This document shows, in pieces, positions 7,817 to 15,588 of a stretch of 17,962 nucleotides of DNA. The stretch is from an uncultured Lachnospiraceae bacterium (GTDB taxonomy: Bacteria; Bacillota; Clostridia; Lachnospirales; Lachnospiraceae), in assembly GCA_910580015.1 (NCBI GenBank), contig CAJTVT010000043.1, positions 1-17,962 on the forward strand. The letters are read 5' to 3'. The position numbers were made by a program, and so were the translations under genes. How positions within the stretch are numbered: position 1 is the first letter of the stretch; each line of letters starts with the position of its first letter. The notes under the pieces were generated by a model that was not told the origin of the DNA, made no database searches, and saw only the letters and a program-made list of their open reading frames with translations.

Positions 7817-8965
7817 ATGAGTTACGTAGGAGAAACTTTATCCAACCTCCTGCATCAGACGGCATTCTTTAACCTGACCTGGGGCAATTATGTTATGATT
7901 TTGGTTGCATTTATATTCCTTTTCCTTGCAATCAAAAAAGGATTTGAGCCTCTGTTGCTGGTTCCGATTGCGTTTGGTATGCTGCTGGTAAATATCTATC
8001 CGGATATCATTGCATCGCCGGAGGAGACCAGCAATGGCGTAGGTGGTTTACTTTATTATTTCTATAGTCTGGACGAGTGGTCAATTTTGCCTTCCTTGAT
8101 TTTTATGGGAGTCGGCGCCATGACAGACTTTGGTCCCCTGATTGCAAATCCAATCAGTTTCTTACTGGGCGCTGCGGCGCAGTTTGGTATTTTTGGCGCA
8201 TATTTTATGGCGATCCTGTTAGGATTTAACGACAAAGCAGCAGCAGCCGTATCCATTATCGGTGGAGCAGACGGCCCAACTTCAATCTTCCTTGCTGGTA
8301 AGCTGGGACAGACTGGTCTGATGGGACCCATTGCGGTTGCGGCATATTCTTACATGGCATTGGTGCCAATTATTCAGCCGCCTATTATGAAATTATTTAC
8401 AACAAAGGCAGAACGTGGAATCAAAATGCAGAATTTGCGACCAGTTTCCAAACTGGAAAAGATTTTATTCCCCATTGTTGTTACATCTGTTGTATGTATT
8501 CTTCTTCCGACTACAGCTCCTTTGGTTGGTATGCTGATGTTGGGGAACTTGTTCCGTGAATCCGGCGTTGTCCGCCAGTTATCAGAGACAGCTTCCAACG
8601 CCATGATGTACATTGTAGTAATTTTGCTGGGAACCTCTGTTGGAGCAACGACCAGTGCAGAAGCTTTCTTAAATATTACCACGCTTAAGATTGTGGCTCT
8701 TGGTTTGATCGCATTTATGTTCGGTACGGCCGCAGGTGTACTCTTTGGTAAAATATTATGTAAAGTTACTGGAGGTAAGATTAATCCATTGATCGGTTCC
8801 GCTGGTGTATCTGCTGTACCTATGGCAGCCCGTGTATCACAGAAGGTAGGTGCTGAGGAAGATCCTACCAATTTCTTGCTGATGCATGCGATGGGACCCA
8901 ATGTGGCAGGTGTTATCGGAACAGCGGTAGCAGCCGGCGTATTTATGGCAATCTTTGGAATTTAA
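7817..8965 (+). CDS. Na+-translocating decarboxylase beta subunit
   Basis: Polytopic membrane protein (382 aa) of the OadB/MmdB/GcdB family, which decarboxylates carboxybiotin and couples this to Na+ export. Conserved elements include DFGPLIANPISFLLGAAAQF (104-123), GGADGPTSIF (149-158; the Asp corresponds to the essential aspartate of the family), GVSAVPMAARVSQK near residues 330-345, and FLLMHAMGPNVAGVIGTAVA close to the end. These supply the known Na+-site residues, so the pump looks intact. The length is in the usual range. GGAGG at 7806-7810 precedes the ATG by six bases, and the gene is 17 bp from the biotin carrier. The family does not tell which carboxyltransferase feeds it. From sequence alone I cannot separate oxaloacetate-, methylmalonyl- and glutaconyl-CoA-type beta subunits. 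Confidence 0.95.
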   Translation: MSYVGETLSNLLHQTAFFNLTWGNYVMILVAFIFLFLAIKKGFEPLLLVPIAFGMLLVNIYPDIIASPEETSNGVGGLLYYFYSLDEWSILPSLIFMGVGAMTDFGPLIANPISFLLGAAAQFGIFGAYFMAILLGFNDKAAAAVSIIGGADGPTSIFLAGKLGQTGLMGPIAVAAYSYMALVPIIQPPIMKLFTTKAERGIKMQNLRPVSKLEKILFPIVVTSVVCILLPTTAPLVGMLMLGNLFRESGVVRQLSETASNAMMYIVVILLGTSVGATTSAEAFLNITTLKIVALGLIAFMFGTAAGVLFGKILCKVTGGKINPLIGSAGVSAVPMAARVSQKVGAEEDPTNFLLMHAMGPNVAGVIGTAVAAGVFMAIFGI

Positions 8966-9039
8966 GAATCGGATCCCTCTGTTTAATATCAGGATCTGTG
9001 AAATAGAAAGGCCGTGAAACGGCAGAATGAGAGGAAATT

Positions 9040-10458
9040 ATGGCTGAACAGAAAAGAAAACCAGTTAAGATTACAGAAACCATATTGCGAGACGCGCATC
9101 AATCTCTGATTGCCACCCGTATGACAACAGAGCAGATGTTGCCGATTATTGATAAAATGGACAAAGTTGGCTATCATGCTGTAGAATGCTGGGGCGGAGC
9201 AACCTTTGACGCATCCCTGCGTTTCTTAAAAGAAGATCCCTGGGAGCGTTTGAGAAAATTAAAAGCTGGATTTAAGAATACGAAACTTCAAATGTTATTC
9301 CGTGGACAGAATATTTTGGGATATCGCCCCTACGCAGACGATGTGGTGGAGTATTTTGTTCAGAAATCCATTGCAAATGGAATTGATATCATCCGTATTT
9401 TTGACTGCTTAAATGATTTGAGAAACTTACAGACAGCAGTAACTGCCACCAATAAAGAGAAGGGTCATGCACAGGTAGCCCTTTCCTATACATTAGGAGA
9501 TGCTTATACTCTGAAATATTGGACAGAAATGGCAAAGAAAATTGAAGATATGGGAGCAAATTCTATCTGTATCAAAGATATGGCAGGATTGCTCACCCCT
9601 TACAAAGCAGAGGAATTGGTGAAATCCTTAAAGAAAGCCACAAAGCTTCCAATTGAGCTTCACACCCACTATACCTCTGGTGTTGCTTCTATGACTCTGC
9701 TGAAAGCTGTGGAATCAGGATGTGATATTATTGATACTGCTATGTCTCCCTTTGCGCTGGGCACCAGCCAGCCAGCTACAGAGGTGATGGCTGAGGCATT
9801 CCGCGGAACACCGATGGATCCCGGATTTGATCAGATGCTGTTAAAGGAGATTGCAGATTATTTCCGTCCAATGAGAGAGGAAGCTTTAAAGAGCGGATTA
9901 CTCAATCCAAAGGTACTTGGCGTGGATATCCAGACACTGCTTTATCAGGTGCCAGGCGGAATGTTGAGTAACATGGTGTCTCAGTTGAAAGAACAAAATG
10001 CTGAGGATAAGTACATGGATGTGTTGGAAGAAATTCCCCGTGTGCGTAAAGACCTGGGAGAACCACCTCTGGTTACTCCATCCTCTCAGATTGTGGGCAC
10101 TCAGGCAGTGTTCAATGTATTGATGGGAGAACGGTATAAAGTTGCCACCAAGGAGACAAAGGATGTACTTCTCGGAAAATATGGACAGACTGTAAAACCC
10201 TTCAATCCAGAGGTTATTGACAAAGTGTTGGGAGCAGAAAAGAAGAATGCAATTACTTGTCGTTATGCAGACTTGTTGGAGCCAGAATTAGATAAGATCG
10301 AGGCAGAGATGAAACAGTGGAAACAACAAGATGAGGATATCCTCTCTTATGCACTGTTTCCACAGGTTGCAACAGAATTTTTCAAATATCGTGAGGCACA
10401 GCAGACAAAAGTGGATGCTTCCATGGCAGACACAGAAAATGGCGCTTATCCGGTATAA
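9040..10458 (+). CDS. Pyruvate/oxaloacetate carboxyltransferase (5S/OadA-like), no biotin domain
   Basis: A 472 aa TIM-barrel carboxyltransferase that transfers CO2 between oxaloacetate/pyruvate and carrier-bound biotin. The metal site is complete: Asp18 in LRDAHQS, Lys179 in CIKDMAG (the lysine that is carbamylated in this family) and His208/His210 in ELHTHYTSG. RGQNILGYRPY (88-98) and the post-barrel funnel domain with VPGGMLSNM are also typical. The chain stops after the funnel domain, so it lacks the C-terminal biotinyl domain of full OadA and resembles the transcarboxylase 5S subunit or PycB. The 74 bp gap before it holds only a short GCCG/CGGC stem and a GAGAGGA ribosome binding site, with no clear terminator, so it is probably the last gene of the operon. 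Confidence 0.93.
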   Translation: MAEQKRKPVKITETILRDAHQSLIATRMTTEQMLPIIDKMDKVGYHAVECWGGATFDASLRFLKEDPWERLRKLKAGFKNTKLQMLFRGQNILGYRPYADDVVEYFVQKSIANGIDIIRIFDCLNDLRNLQTAVTATNKEKGHAQVALSYTLGDAYTLKYWTEMAKKIEDMGANSICIKDMAGLLTPYKAEELVKSLKKATKLPIELHTHYTSGVASMTLLKAVESGCDIIDTAMSPFALGTSQPATEVMAEAFRGTPMDPGFDQMLLKEIADYFRPMREEALKSGLLNPKVLGVDIQTLLYQVPGGMLSNMVSQLKEQNAEDKYMDVLEEIPRVRKDLGEPPLVTPSSQIVGTQAVFNVLMGERYKVATKETKDVLLGKYGQTVKPFNPEVIDKVLGAEKKNAITCRYADLLEPELDKIEAEMKQWKQQDEDILSYALFPQVATEFFKYREAQQTKVDASMADTENGAYPV

Positions 10459-10472
10459 AAGGTATTCCATTG

Positions 10473-10507
10473 AGAAAAGATACTGCTTTTTAGGCAGTAT
10501 CTTTTCT
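10473..10507 (+). terminator. Intrinsic terminator of the decarboxylase operon
   Basis: A perfect 14 bp inverted repeat: AGAAAAGATACTGC (10473-10486), loop TTTTTAG, GCAGTATCTTTTCT (10494-10507). The core GATACTGC/GCAGTATC stem is followed by a U-rich stretch (TTTTCT) and preceded by the matching A-rich stretch, as in bidirectional rho-independent terminators. It starts 14 bases after the stop codon at 10458. Confidence 0.75.
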
Positions 10508-10540
10508 GTGTTATCTTATTCTGTAAAAAAGATAACACAG
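10506..10540. repeat. Second perfect inverted repeat upstream of the rpiR-type gene
   Basis: CTGTGTTATCTT (10506-10517) and AAGATAACACAG (10529-10540) are perfect complements separated by 11 bases. The repeat overlaps the terminator arm by two bases and directly abuts a weak candidate promoter (TTGGTT 10541-10546, 17 bp, AAGAAT 10564-10569). It has no U-tract after it, so it is not a convincing second terminator; an operator for the adjacent regulator is possible. Confidence 0.6.
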
Positions 10541-10597
10541 TTGGTTGGTGTGCGTTTTTGTTTAAGAATCAAAGAATGGGGAAGGATTTGATAGGAC

Positions 10598-11530
10598 ATG
10601 AACAGGGCCAATGAGTTAATGAGCCGAATCAATAGCCAATATGGAAGTTTGAGCAAGGGGCAAAAACTTCTGGCAGCTTATATTACGGATCATTATGATA
10701 AGGCAGCATTCTTGACAGCAGCAAAACTAGGAGAACGAGTGGGAGTCAGTGAATCTACCGTTGTTCGTTTTGCCGTTCATTTAGGCTACAAAGGATATCC
10801 CCAGTTCCAGCAGGCATTAGAGGAACTGGTACGAGGTAAATTGGATTCCATACAAAGAATGGAAGACGTCTATGGTAAAATCTCCCAATCAGAAATTTTA
10901 TCTACCGTTCTGCAATCAGATGCAGAACGAATTCATAAGACATTGAGAACGATAGATGAGCAGACCTTTGATTTAGCAGTAGACATTATTCTTGATGCGA
11001 GACAGATTTATGTGATCGGGATTCGAAGCTGTGCTCCTATGGCCGAGTTTCTAGCATTTTACTTAAATATGATGCTTGACCAGGTGAAACTTCTCTACAC
11101 TACCAGTTCCAGTGAATTGTTGGAACAGATGTTACATATTGGAAAAGAAGATGTAATTATTGGAATTAGTTTTCCAAGATATTCTCTCAGAACACTAAAA
11201 GCAATGGAATTTGCCAACAGTCGCAGTGCAAAAGTGATTACGCTGACGGACAGCGTACATTCCCCCATGAATTTATATTCTTCCTGTAACCTGATTGCCC
11301 ACAGTGATATGTCATCTATCGTAGATTCTATGGTAGCACCTTTGAGCGTTATCAATGCGCTCATTATGGCAATCTGTATGAAACAACAGAAAAAAGTAGT
11401 AGAAAATCTGGAGGTTTTGGAAGAAGTCTGGGAAGAATACCAAGTGTACGGCAAAGATGAGATCGACTATATCAATGATTCTATCAAAATACGCTATGCA
11501 GGAGTAGGACAAAAAGATCATGAAAGATAA
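10598..11530 (+). CDS. MurR/RpiR family transcriptional regulator
   Basis: A 310 aa regulator with an N-terminal RpiR-type helix-turn-helix (about residues 1-80, core AKLGERVGVSESTVVRFAVH) and a C-terminal SIS sugar-phosphate isomerase-like domain (about 125-260, with VIGIRSCAPMAEF and IGISFPRYSLRTLKAMEFA). Members usually sense phosphorylated sugars or related metabolites and control nearby genes. No sugar genes lie next to it here; the downstream partner is a flavoprotein that overlaps it by 11 bp. A perfect palindrome lies about 57 bp upstream. AGGA at 10593-10596 is too close to the ATG to be ideal and GAAGGA at 10581-10586 is rather far, so translation initiation may be weak. The ligand cannot be inferred. 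Confidence 0.92.
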   Translation: MNRANELMSRINSQYGSLSKGQKLLAAYITDHYDKAAFLTAAKLGERVGVSESTVVRFAVHLGYKGYPQFQQALEELVRGKLDSIQRMEDVYGKISQSEILSTVLQSDAERIHKTLRTIDEQTFDLAVDIILDARQIYVIGIRSCAPMAEFLAFYLNMMLDQVKLLYTTSSSELLEQMLHIGKEDVIIGISFPRYSLRTLKAMEFANSRSAKVITLTDSVHSPMNLYSSCNLIAHSDMSSIVDSMVAPLSVINALIMAICMKQQKKVVENLEVLEEVWEEYQVYGKDEIDYINDSIKIRYAGVGQKDHER

Positions 11531-12791
11531 GAAAGTAATTGTAATCGGCGGTGGTCCAGCAGGAATGATGGCGGCGATTCGGGCAGCACAAAATGGAAAT
11601 CAGGTACTACTACTAGAAAAAAATGAAAAATTAGGAAAAAAGCTATATATCACAGGAAAGGGCAGGTGTAATCTTACGAACGCCTGTGAGACCGAAGATT
11701 TATTTAAAAATGTTCTCCGCAACCGGAAATTTTTGTATAGCGCATTCTATCAGTTTAGTAATCAGCAGGTTATGGAGTTCTTTGAGACTCATGGACTTTC
11801 CATAAAAATAGAGCGGGGAGAGCGTGTGTTTCCATCTTCCGACCATTCCTCCGATGTGATTCAAACTTTAGAGAGAGTGATGCGTCAACTTAAAGTCGAA
11901 GTGAAACTCCATGCTCAGGTAGCAGATCTGTTGACGGAGGAAATTCCTGGCAATACAATGGACTCTGGAAGGACACAGAAGAAAATTACTGGGGTGAAAT
12001 TTACAGATGGGACGATATGCAACGCCAACGCTGTAATCCTTGCCACTGGAGGCTGTTCCTATTCCTACACTGGTTCCACCGGAGATGGTTACCGATTTGC
12101 AAAGTCACAAGGACATACTATCGTAGAACCTATGCCTGCGCTGGTTCCCTTCGAAGTTGCACAGATCTGGGTGAAAGATCTGCAGGGCTTATCTCTTCGG
12201 AATGTAAAAATCTGCATTCGTAAAGAGAAAAAAATCTTGTATGAGGAATTTGGAGAAATGCTGTTTACGCATTATGGGGTCAGTGGACCTTTGTTGCTCA
12301 GTGCTAGCAGCGTGGTCAGTGACTATGCCAAAAAGATGCCACTGGAATTAGAAATTGATTTAAAGCCTGCGTTGACAGAAGAACAGTTGGACAAGCGTGT
12401 GTTGCGTGATTTTCAGGAAAACCAGAATCGACAGTTTAAAAATGCCATCCAGAAACTGTTCCCTGCAAAGCTAATTCCCATTATGATAGCGTTAAGTGAG
12501 ATCTCTCCGGAAAAAACGATCCATGAGGTAACAAAAGCGGAACGCCAAAAATTTGTCAGGCTTATCAAAAAAGTTCCGCTGACTCTTTCAGGATTCCGGG
12601 GATTTTCAGAGGCAATTATTACGAAAGGTGGGGTGAAGGTACAAGAGGTGAATCCTTCCACAATGGAATCAAAACTGGTATCTGGCCTATATTTTGCGGG
12701 AGAATTGTTAGATCTGGACGCTTTAACTGGAGGGTTTAATTTACAAATCGCATGGTCTACGGGGTACCTTGCTGGAGACAGCATACCATAG
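11520..12791 (+). CDS. FAD-dependent oxidoreductase, HI0933/BaiN-like family
   Basis: A 423 aa flavoprotein with the N-terminal dinucleotide-binding motif VIGGGPAG (GGGPAG at 10-15), the acidic residue in LLLEKNEKLGKK, and the family signature ITGKGRCNLTN just after. ATGGCSYSYTGSTGDGY lies mid-chain and the FAD-closing motif ALTGGFNLQIAWSTGYLAGD at the C-terminus. The family is broadly conserved and mostly of unknown reaction. One characterised relative is BaiN, a bile-acid reductase of gut clostridia, but membership alone does not show bile-acid activity. The start codon lies within the last codons of the regulator gene (11 bp overlap), with GGAGTAGGA upstream, implying translational coupling. 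Confidence 0.88.
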   Translation: MKDKKVIVIGGGPAGMMAAIRAAQNGNQVLLLEKNEKLGKKLYITGKGRCNLTNACETEDLFKNVLRNRKFLYSAFYQFSNQQVMEFFETHGLSIKIERGERVFPSSDHSSDVIQTLERVMRQLKVEVKLHAQVADLLTEEIPGNTMDSGRTQKKITGVKFTDGTICNANAVILATGGCSYSYTGSTGDGYRFAKSQGHTIVEPMPALVPFEVAQIWVKDLQGLSLRNVKICIRKEKKILYEEFGEMLFTHYGVSGPLLLSASSVVSDYAKKMPLELEIDLKPALTEEQLDKRVLRDFQENQNRQFKNAIQKLFPAKLIPIMIALSEISPEKTIHEVTKAERQKFVRLIKKVPLTLSGFRGFSEAIITKGGVKVQEVNPSTMESKLVSGLYFAGELLDLDALTGGFNLQIAWSTGYLAGDSIP

Positions 12792-12794
12792 AAC

Positions 12795-12836
12795 GAAACG
12801 ATAGGTTTCAAGAAAGAAACGATAGATTTCAAGAAA
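12795..12836 (+). repeat. Two tandem 21-nt repeats upstream of cmk
   Basis: Two adjacent 21-base units (12795-12815 and 12816-12836) differ at one position. Unit 1 starts GAAACGATAGGTTTC, itself an inverted repeat (GAAAC, five bases, GTTTC). Unit 2 has GAAACGATAGATTTC, which weakens one pair. Both end in AAGAAA. They fill the 60 bp gap between the flavoprotein stop and the cmk ribosome binding site. Confidence 0.85.
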
Positions 12837-12851
12837 GATTGGAGGAAAAAA

Positions 12852-13529
12852 ATGGCATTTAATATCGCAATTGATGGCCCAGCAGGGGCTGGGAAGAGCA
12901 CCATTGCAAGACGGGTGGCCCAAGAATTGTCTTATCTTTATGTGGACACAGGAGCCATGTACCGTGCCATGGCATTATATTTTCAAAGGAATAGGATCTC
13001 ACCAGAAAATGAGACGGAAATCAGTGCAGCCTGTGATCAGATTAACGTAACCCTCACCAATGAAAATGGAGAACAACAAGTATTTCTCAATGGAGAAAAT
13101 GTAAATGCCTATATTAGAACAGAAGAAGTTGGAAAAATTACTTCTGCAATCAGTGTCTATGCCAGTGTAAGACAGAAGCTAACACAGCTTCAAAGGGAAC
13201 TTGCCTCTGTGTCTAACCTGATTATGGACGGCAGGGACATAGGAACATGTGTTTTACCAAAAGCACAAGTAAAAATTTATCTCACTGCTAGCGTGGAAAC
13301 CAGAGGAAAGCGAAGATTTTTAGAATTACAGGAAAAAGGTGTGGATTGTAAATTGGAGCAGATCTGTGAAGATATCAGACAGAGGGATGAGCAGGATATG
13401 AACCGACAAATTTCCCCCCTTAGACAAGCAGAAGACGCCATATTTATTGACAGTTCTTTCCTGTCTATTGAAGAAGTCGTAAATCAGATTTTGGATCTGG
13501 TCAGACAAAAAATAAGTTTTACATCATAG
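12852..13529 (+). CDS. cmk: Cytidylate kinase
   Basis: (d)CMP kinase, 225 aa, phosphorylating CMP and dCMP to the diphosphates for nucleotide recycling in the cytoplasm. The P-loop is GPAGAGKST (9-17), followed by the NMP-binding segment YVDTGAMYRAMALYF (30-44) and the conserved DGRDIGT (126-132). The lid region contains RRFLELQEKG and RDEQDMNR. The length is normal. GGAGG at 12841-12845, six bases before the ATG, gives a strong start. It is followed after about 100 bp by ispH and then rpsA, an arrangement well known in Clostridia. Confidence 0.97.
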   Translation: MAFNIAIDGPAGAGKSTIARRVAQELSYLYVDTGAMYRAMALYFQRNRISPENETEISAACDQINVTLTNENGEQQVFLNGENVNAYIRTEEVGKITSAISVYASVRQKLTQLQRELASVSNLIMDGRDIGTCVLPKAQVKIYLTASVETRGKRRFLELQEKGVDCKLEQICEDIRQRDEQDMNRQISPLRQAEDAIFIDSSFLSIEEVVNQILDLVRQKISFTS

Positions 13530-13633
13530 AGAGAAGTTTAGGCGATACAGGGAAAAGCTTGACGAAAAATGTATTTCTGGGGTTACTAAAATTCTCGAAA
13601 TATCCGATAATGACAGAGAGGAATTTTTGTGAT

Positions 13634-14491
13634 ATGAAAATCATTCTTGCAAAAAGTGCTGGATTCTGTTTTGGAGTCAAACGTGCAGTGGACACGGTTT
13701 ATCAGCAGGTTTTGTTAAACCATGGGAAAATTTATACTTATGGTCCAATTATCCACAATGAAGAGGTCGTAAGAGATCTGGAAGAAAAAGGCGTCTGTGT
13801 GGTAGAGACTAGAGAACAGTTAAAAGAATGTAAGGACGGAACCGTCATTATACGTTCTCATGGCGTTGGAAAAGAAATCTACAATTTATTAAAAGAAAAT
13901 CAAATTTCCTATGTGGATGCCACTTGTCCGTTTGTGCGCAAAATTCACCAAATTGTGGAACAGTACAGCAGAGAGGATTATCATGTGGTAATTATAGGAA
14001 ATGAAAATCATCCAGAGGTGGAAGGGATCAAAGGATGGAGCAGCAACTTAGATGCGACAACTGTGATTTCTACCCCCCAGGAAGCAGAAAATTTTCTCCT
14101 AAAAGATGGAAAAAAAGCCTGCATTGTATCGCAAACGACATTTAACAACAAGAAATTTCAAGAATTAGTTGAAATTCTTCAAAAAAAAGGTTATGATATA
14201 ATTGTTTTAAATACGATTTGCAATGCCACACAGGAACGGCAGGCTGAGGCGAAAGAAATTTCCCGGCAGGTGGACGCCATGATTGTAGTGGGAGGAAAGA
14301 ACAGTTCCAATACGCAAAAGCTATTTGAAATATGTAAAAAAGAATGTGAAAATACTTGCTATATACAGACACTGGAGGATTTGGATTTGTCTAAATTACG
14401 GTCCATTAATAGCGTAGGTATTACCGCAGGGGCTTCTACCCCAAACAAAATTATTGAGGAGGTTCAAAAAAATGTCAGAAATGAGTTTTGA
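13634..14491 (+). CDS. ispH: 4-hydroxy-3-methylbut-2-enyl diphosphate reductase
   Basis: Last enzyme of the MEP isoprenoid pathway, reducing HMBPP to IPP and DMAPP with a [4Fe-4S] cluster. From ATG 13634 it is 285 aa and starts MKIILAKSAGFCFGVKRAVD. The three cluster cysteines are visible: Cys12, Cys98 in DATCPFV and Cys196 in NTICNATQERQ. Substrate-site residues His41 (IIHNEEVV), His76 (RSHGVG) and the His/Glu of ENHPEVEG (His126) are also present. The frame is open back to a TTG at 13559, but that extension has no family resemblance. AGAGAGGA lies slightly far (about 12 bases) from the chosen ATG. Its last 20 bases overlap rpsA in a different frame; in some relatives the two are fused. Confidence 0.96.
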   Translation: MKIILAKSAGFCFGVKRAVDTVYQQVLLNHGKIYTYGPIIHNEEVVRDLEEKGVCVVETREQLKECKDGTVIIRSHGVGKEIYNLLKENQISYVDATCPFVRKIHQIVEQYSREDYHVVIIGNENHPEVEGIKGWSSNLDATTVISTPQEAENFLLKDGKKACIVSQTTFNNKKFQELVEILQKKGYDIIVLNTICNATQERQAEAKEISRQVDAMIVVGGKNSSNTQKLFEICKKECENTCYIQTLEDLDLSKLRSINSVGITAGASTPNKIIEEVQKNVRNEF

Positions 14492-15578
14492 ACAAATGCT
14501 GGAAGAATCATTTAAAACAATAAGGAATGGAGAGGTAGTCGAAGGTACCGTTATTGATGTGAAACCGGACGAGATCATCTTAAATATTGGTTACAAATCC
14601 GATGGAATCATTACCCGAAATGAATATACAAACGAACCCAACGTTGACCTGACTGCCGTAGTTTCCGTAGGAGATACTATGGAATCAAGGGTTCTGAAAG
14701 TAAATGATGGCGAAGGTCAGGTAATGCTGACTTACAAACGCCTTGCTGCTGAAAAAGGAAACAAGAAACTGGAAGAAGCATTTAACACCCAGGAAGTGCT
14801 CAAAGCAAAAGTAGTACAGGTATTGGAAGGTGGCTTAAGTGTTGTGATTGACGAAGCGAGAATTTTTATTCCAGCAAGCCTGGTATCCGATACATACGAG
14901 AAAGATCTTGGCAAATACAAAGATCAGGAGATCGAATTTGTTATTACTGAATTTAATCCCCGTAGAAGAAGAATTATTGGTGACAGAAAGCAGCTTTTAG
15001 TTGCAAAAAAAGCAGAATTACAGAAAGCATTATTTGCACGAATTAATGTAGGCGATGTGTTGGAAGGAACCGTTAAGAATGTTACGGACTTTGGTGCGTT
15101 TATCGATCTGGGCGGAGCAGACGGTCTTCTGCATATCTCTGAGATGTCCTGGGGAAGAGTGGAAAATCCCAAAAAGGTATTTAAAGTTGGCGATGTCGTA
15201 AAAGTGTTTATCAAAGATATCAACGACAAGAAGATCGCGTTAAGTATGAAATTCGAGGATGAGAATCCTTGGAAGAATGCCGCTGAAAAATATGCTACTG
15301 GAAATGTTGTTACAGGTGTAGTTGCTAGAATGACTGATTTTGGTGCGTTTGTGGAACTTGCTCCTGGTGTGGACGCTTTGTTGCATGTATCACAGATCTC
15401 CAGAGAACATGTAGAAAAGCCAGCAGATGTGTTAAATATTGGCCAGGAAATTGAGGCGAAGATTGTCGATTTTAATGAAGAAGAAAAGAAAATCAGCCTG
15501 AGCATCAAAGCTCTGCTAACAATGGAAGCAGCAGAGTCTGAGAGTGCGCCAGAAGAAGAGGAAAATGTAGAAGAATAG
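14472..15578 (+). CDS. rpsA: 30S ribosomal protein S1, four S1 domains
   Basis: RNA-binding protein of the S1 family, 368 aa, that in low-GC Gram-positives is shorter than the six-domain E. coli form. Four S1 OB-fold repeats can be traced at about residues 19-90, 107-174, 193-261 and 278-348. The third and fourth carry the classic TDFGAF and LLHISEMSW / LLHVSQISR signatures, and the second is the most diverged. An acidic tail (SAPEEEENVEE) ends the chain. AGGAGG at 14457-14462 lies inside the 3' end of ispH, nine bases before the ATG at 14472. The frame is open to a TTG at 14454, but that codon overlaps the ribosome binding site. Translation is probably coupled to ispH. Confidence 0.94.
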   Translation: MSEMSFEQMLEESFKTIRNGEVVEGTVIDVKPDEIILNIGYKSDGIITRNEYTNEPNVDLTAVVSVGDTMESRVLKVNDGEGQVMLTYKRLAAEKGNKKLEEAFNTQEVLKAKVVQVLEGGLSVVIDEARIFIPASLVSDTYEKDLGKYKDQEIEFVITEFNPRRRRIIGDRKQLLVAKKAELQKALFARINVGDVLEGTVKNVTDFGAFIDLGGADGLLHISEMSWGRVENPKKVFKVGDVVKVFIKDINDKKIALSMKFEDENPWKNAAEKYATGNVVTGVVARMTDFGAFVELAPGVDALLHVSQISREHVEKPADVLNIGQEIEAKIVDFNEEEKKISLSIKALLTMEAAESESAPEEEENVEE

Positions 15579-15588
15579 AGGAACTGCC

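Noticed and set aside
8374..8901. 175-codon minus-strand frame inside the Na+ pump beta subunit
   Set aside because: It is antisense to conserved transmembrane motifs of the beta subunit and resembles no family.
8972..8996. GATCC...GGATC inverted repeat after the beta subunit gene as a terminator
   Set aside because: It has only five pairs with a 15-base loop and no U-tract, which is too weak to split the operon.
12795..12836. CRISPR array
   Set aside because: There are only two units, directly abutting without a spacer, so this is a tandem duplication and not a CRISPR array.
12792..12851. N-terminal extension of cmk through the tandem repeats
   Set aside because: The cmk frame is open back to the flavoprotein stop, but it contains no start codon before 12852, and GGAGG is placed perfectly for the 12852 ATG.
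12413..12904. 163-codon minus-strand frame spanning the flavoprotein end and the cmk start
   Set aside because: It runs across two well-supported genes and their ribosome binding site. Its length arises from the open antisense frame of the tandem repeats and flanking coding DNA.
14924..15508. 194-codon minus-strand frame inside rpsA
   Set aside because: It lies wholly opposite the conserved S1 domains, is Ser/Thr-rich low-complexity as expected of an antisense shadow, and has no ribosome binding site.
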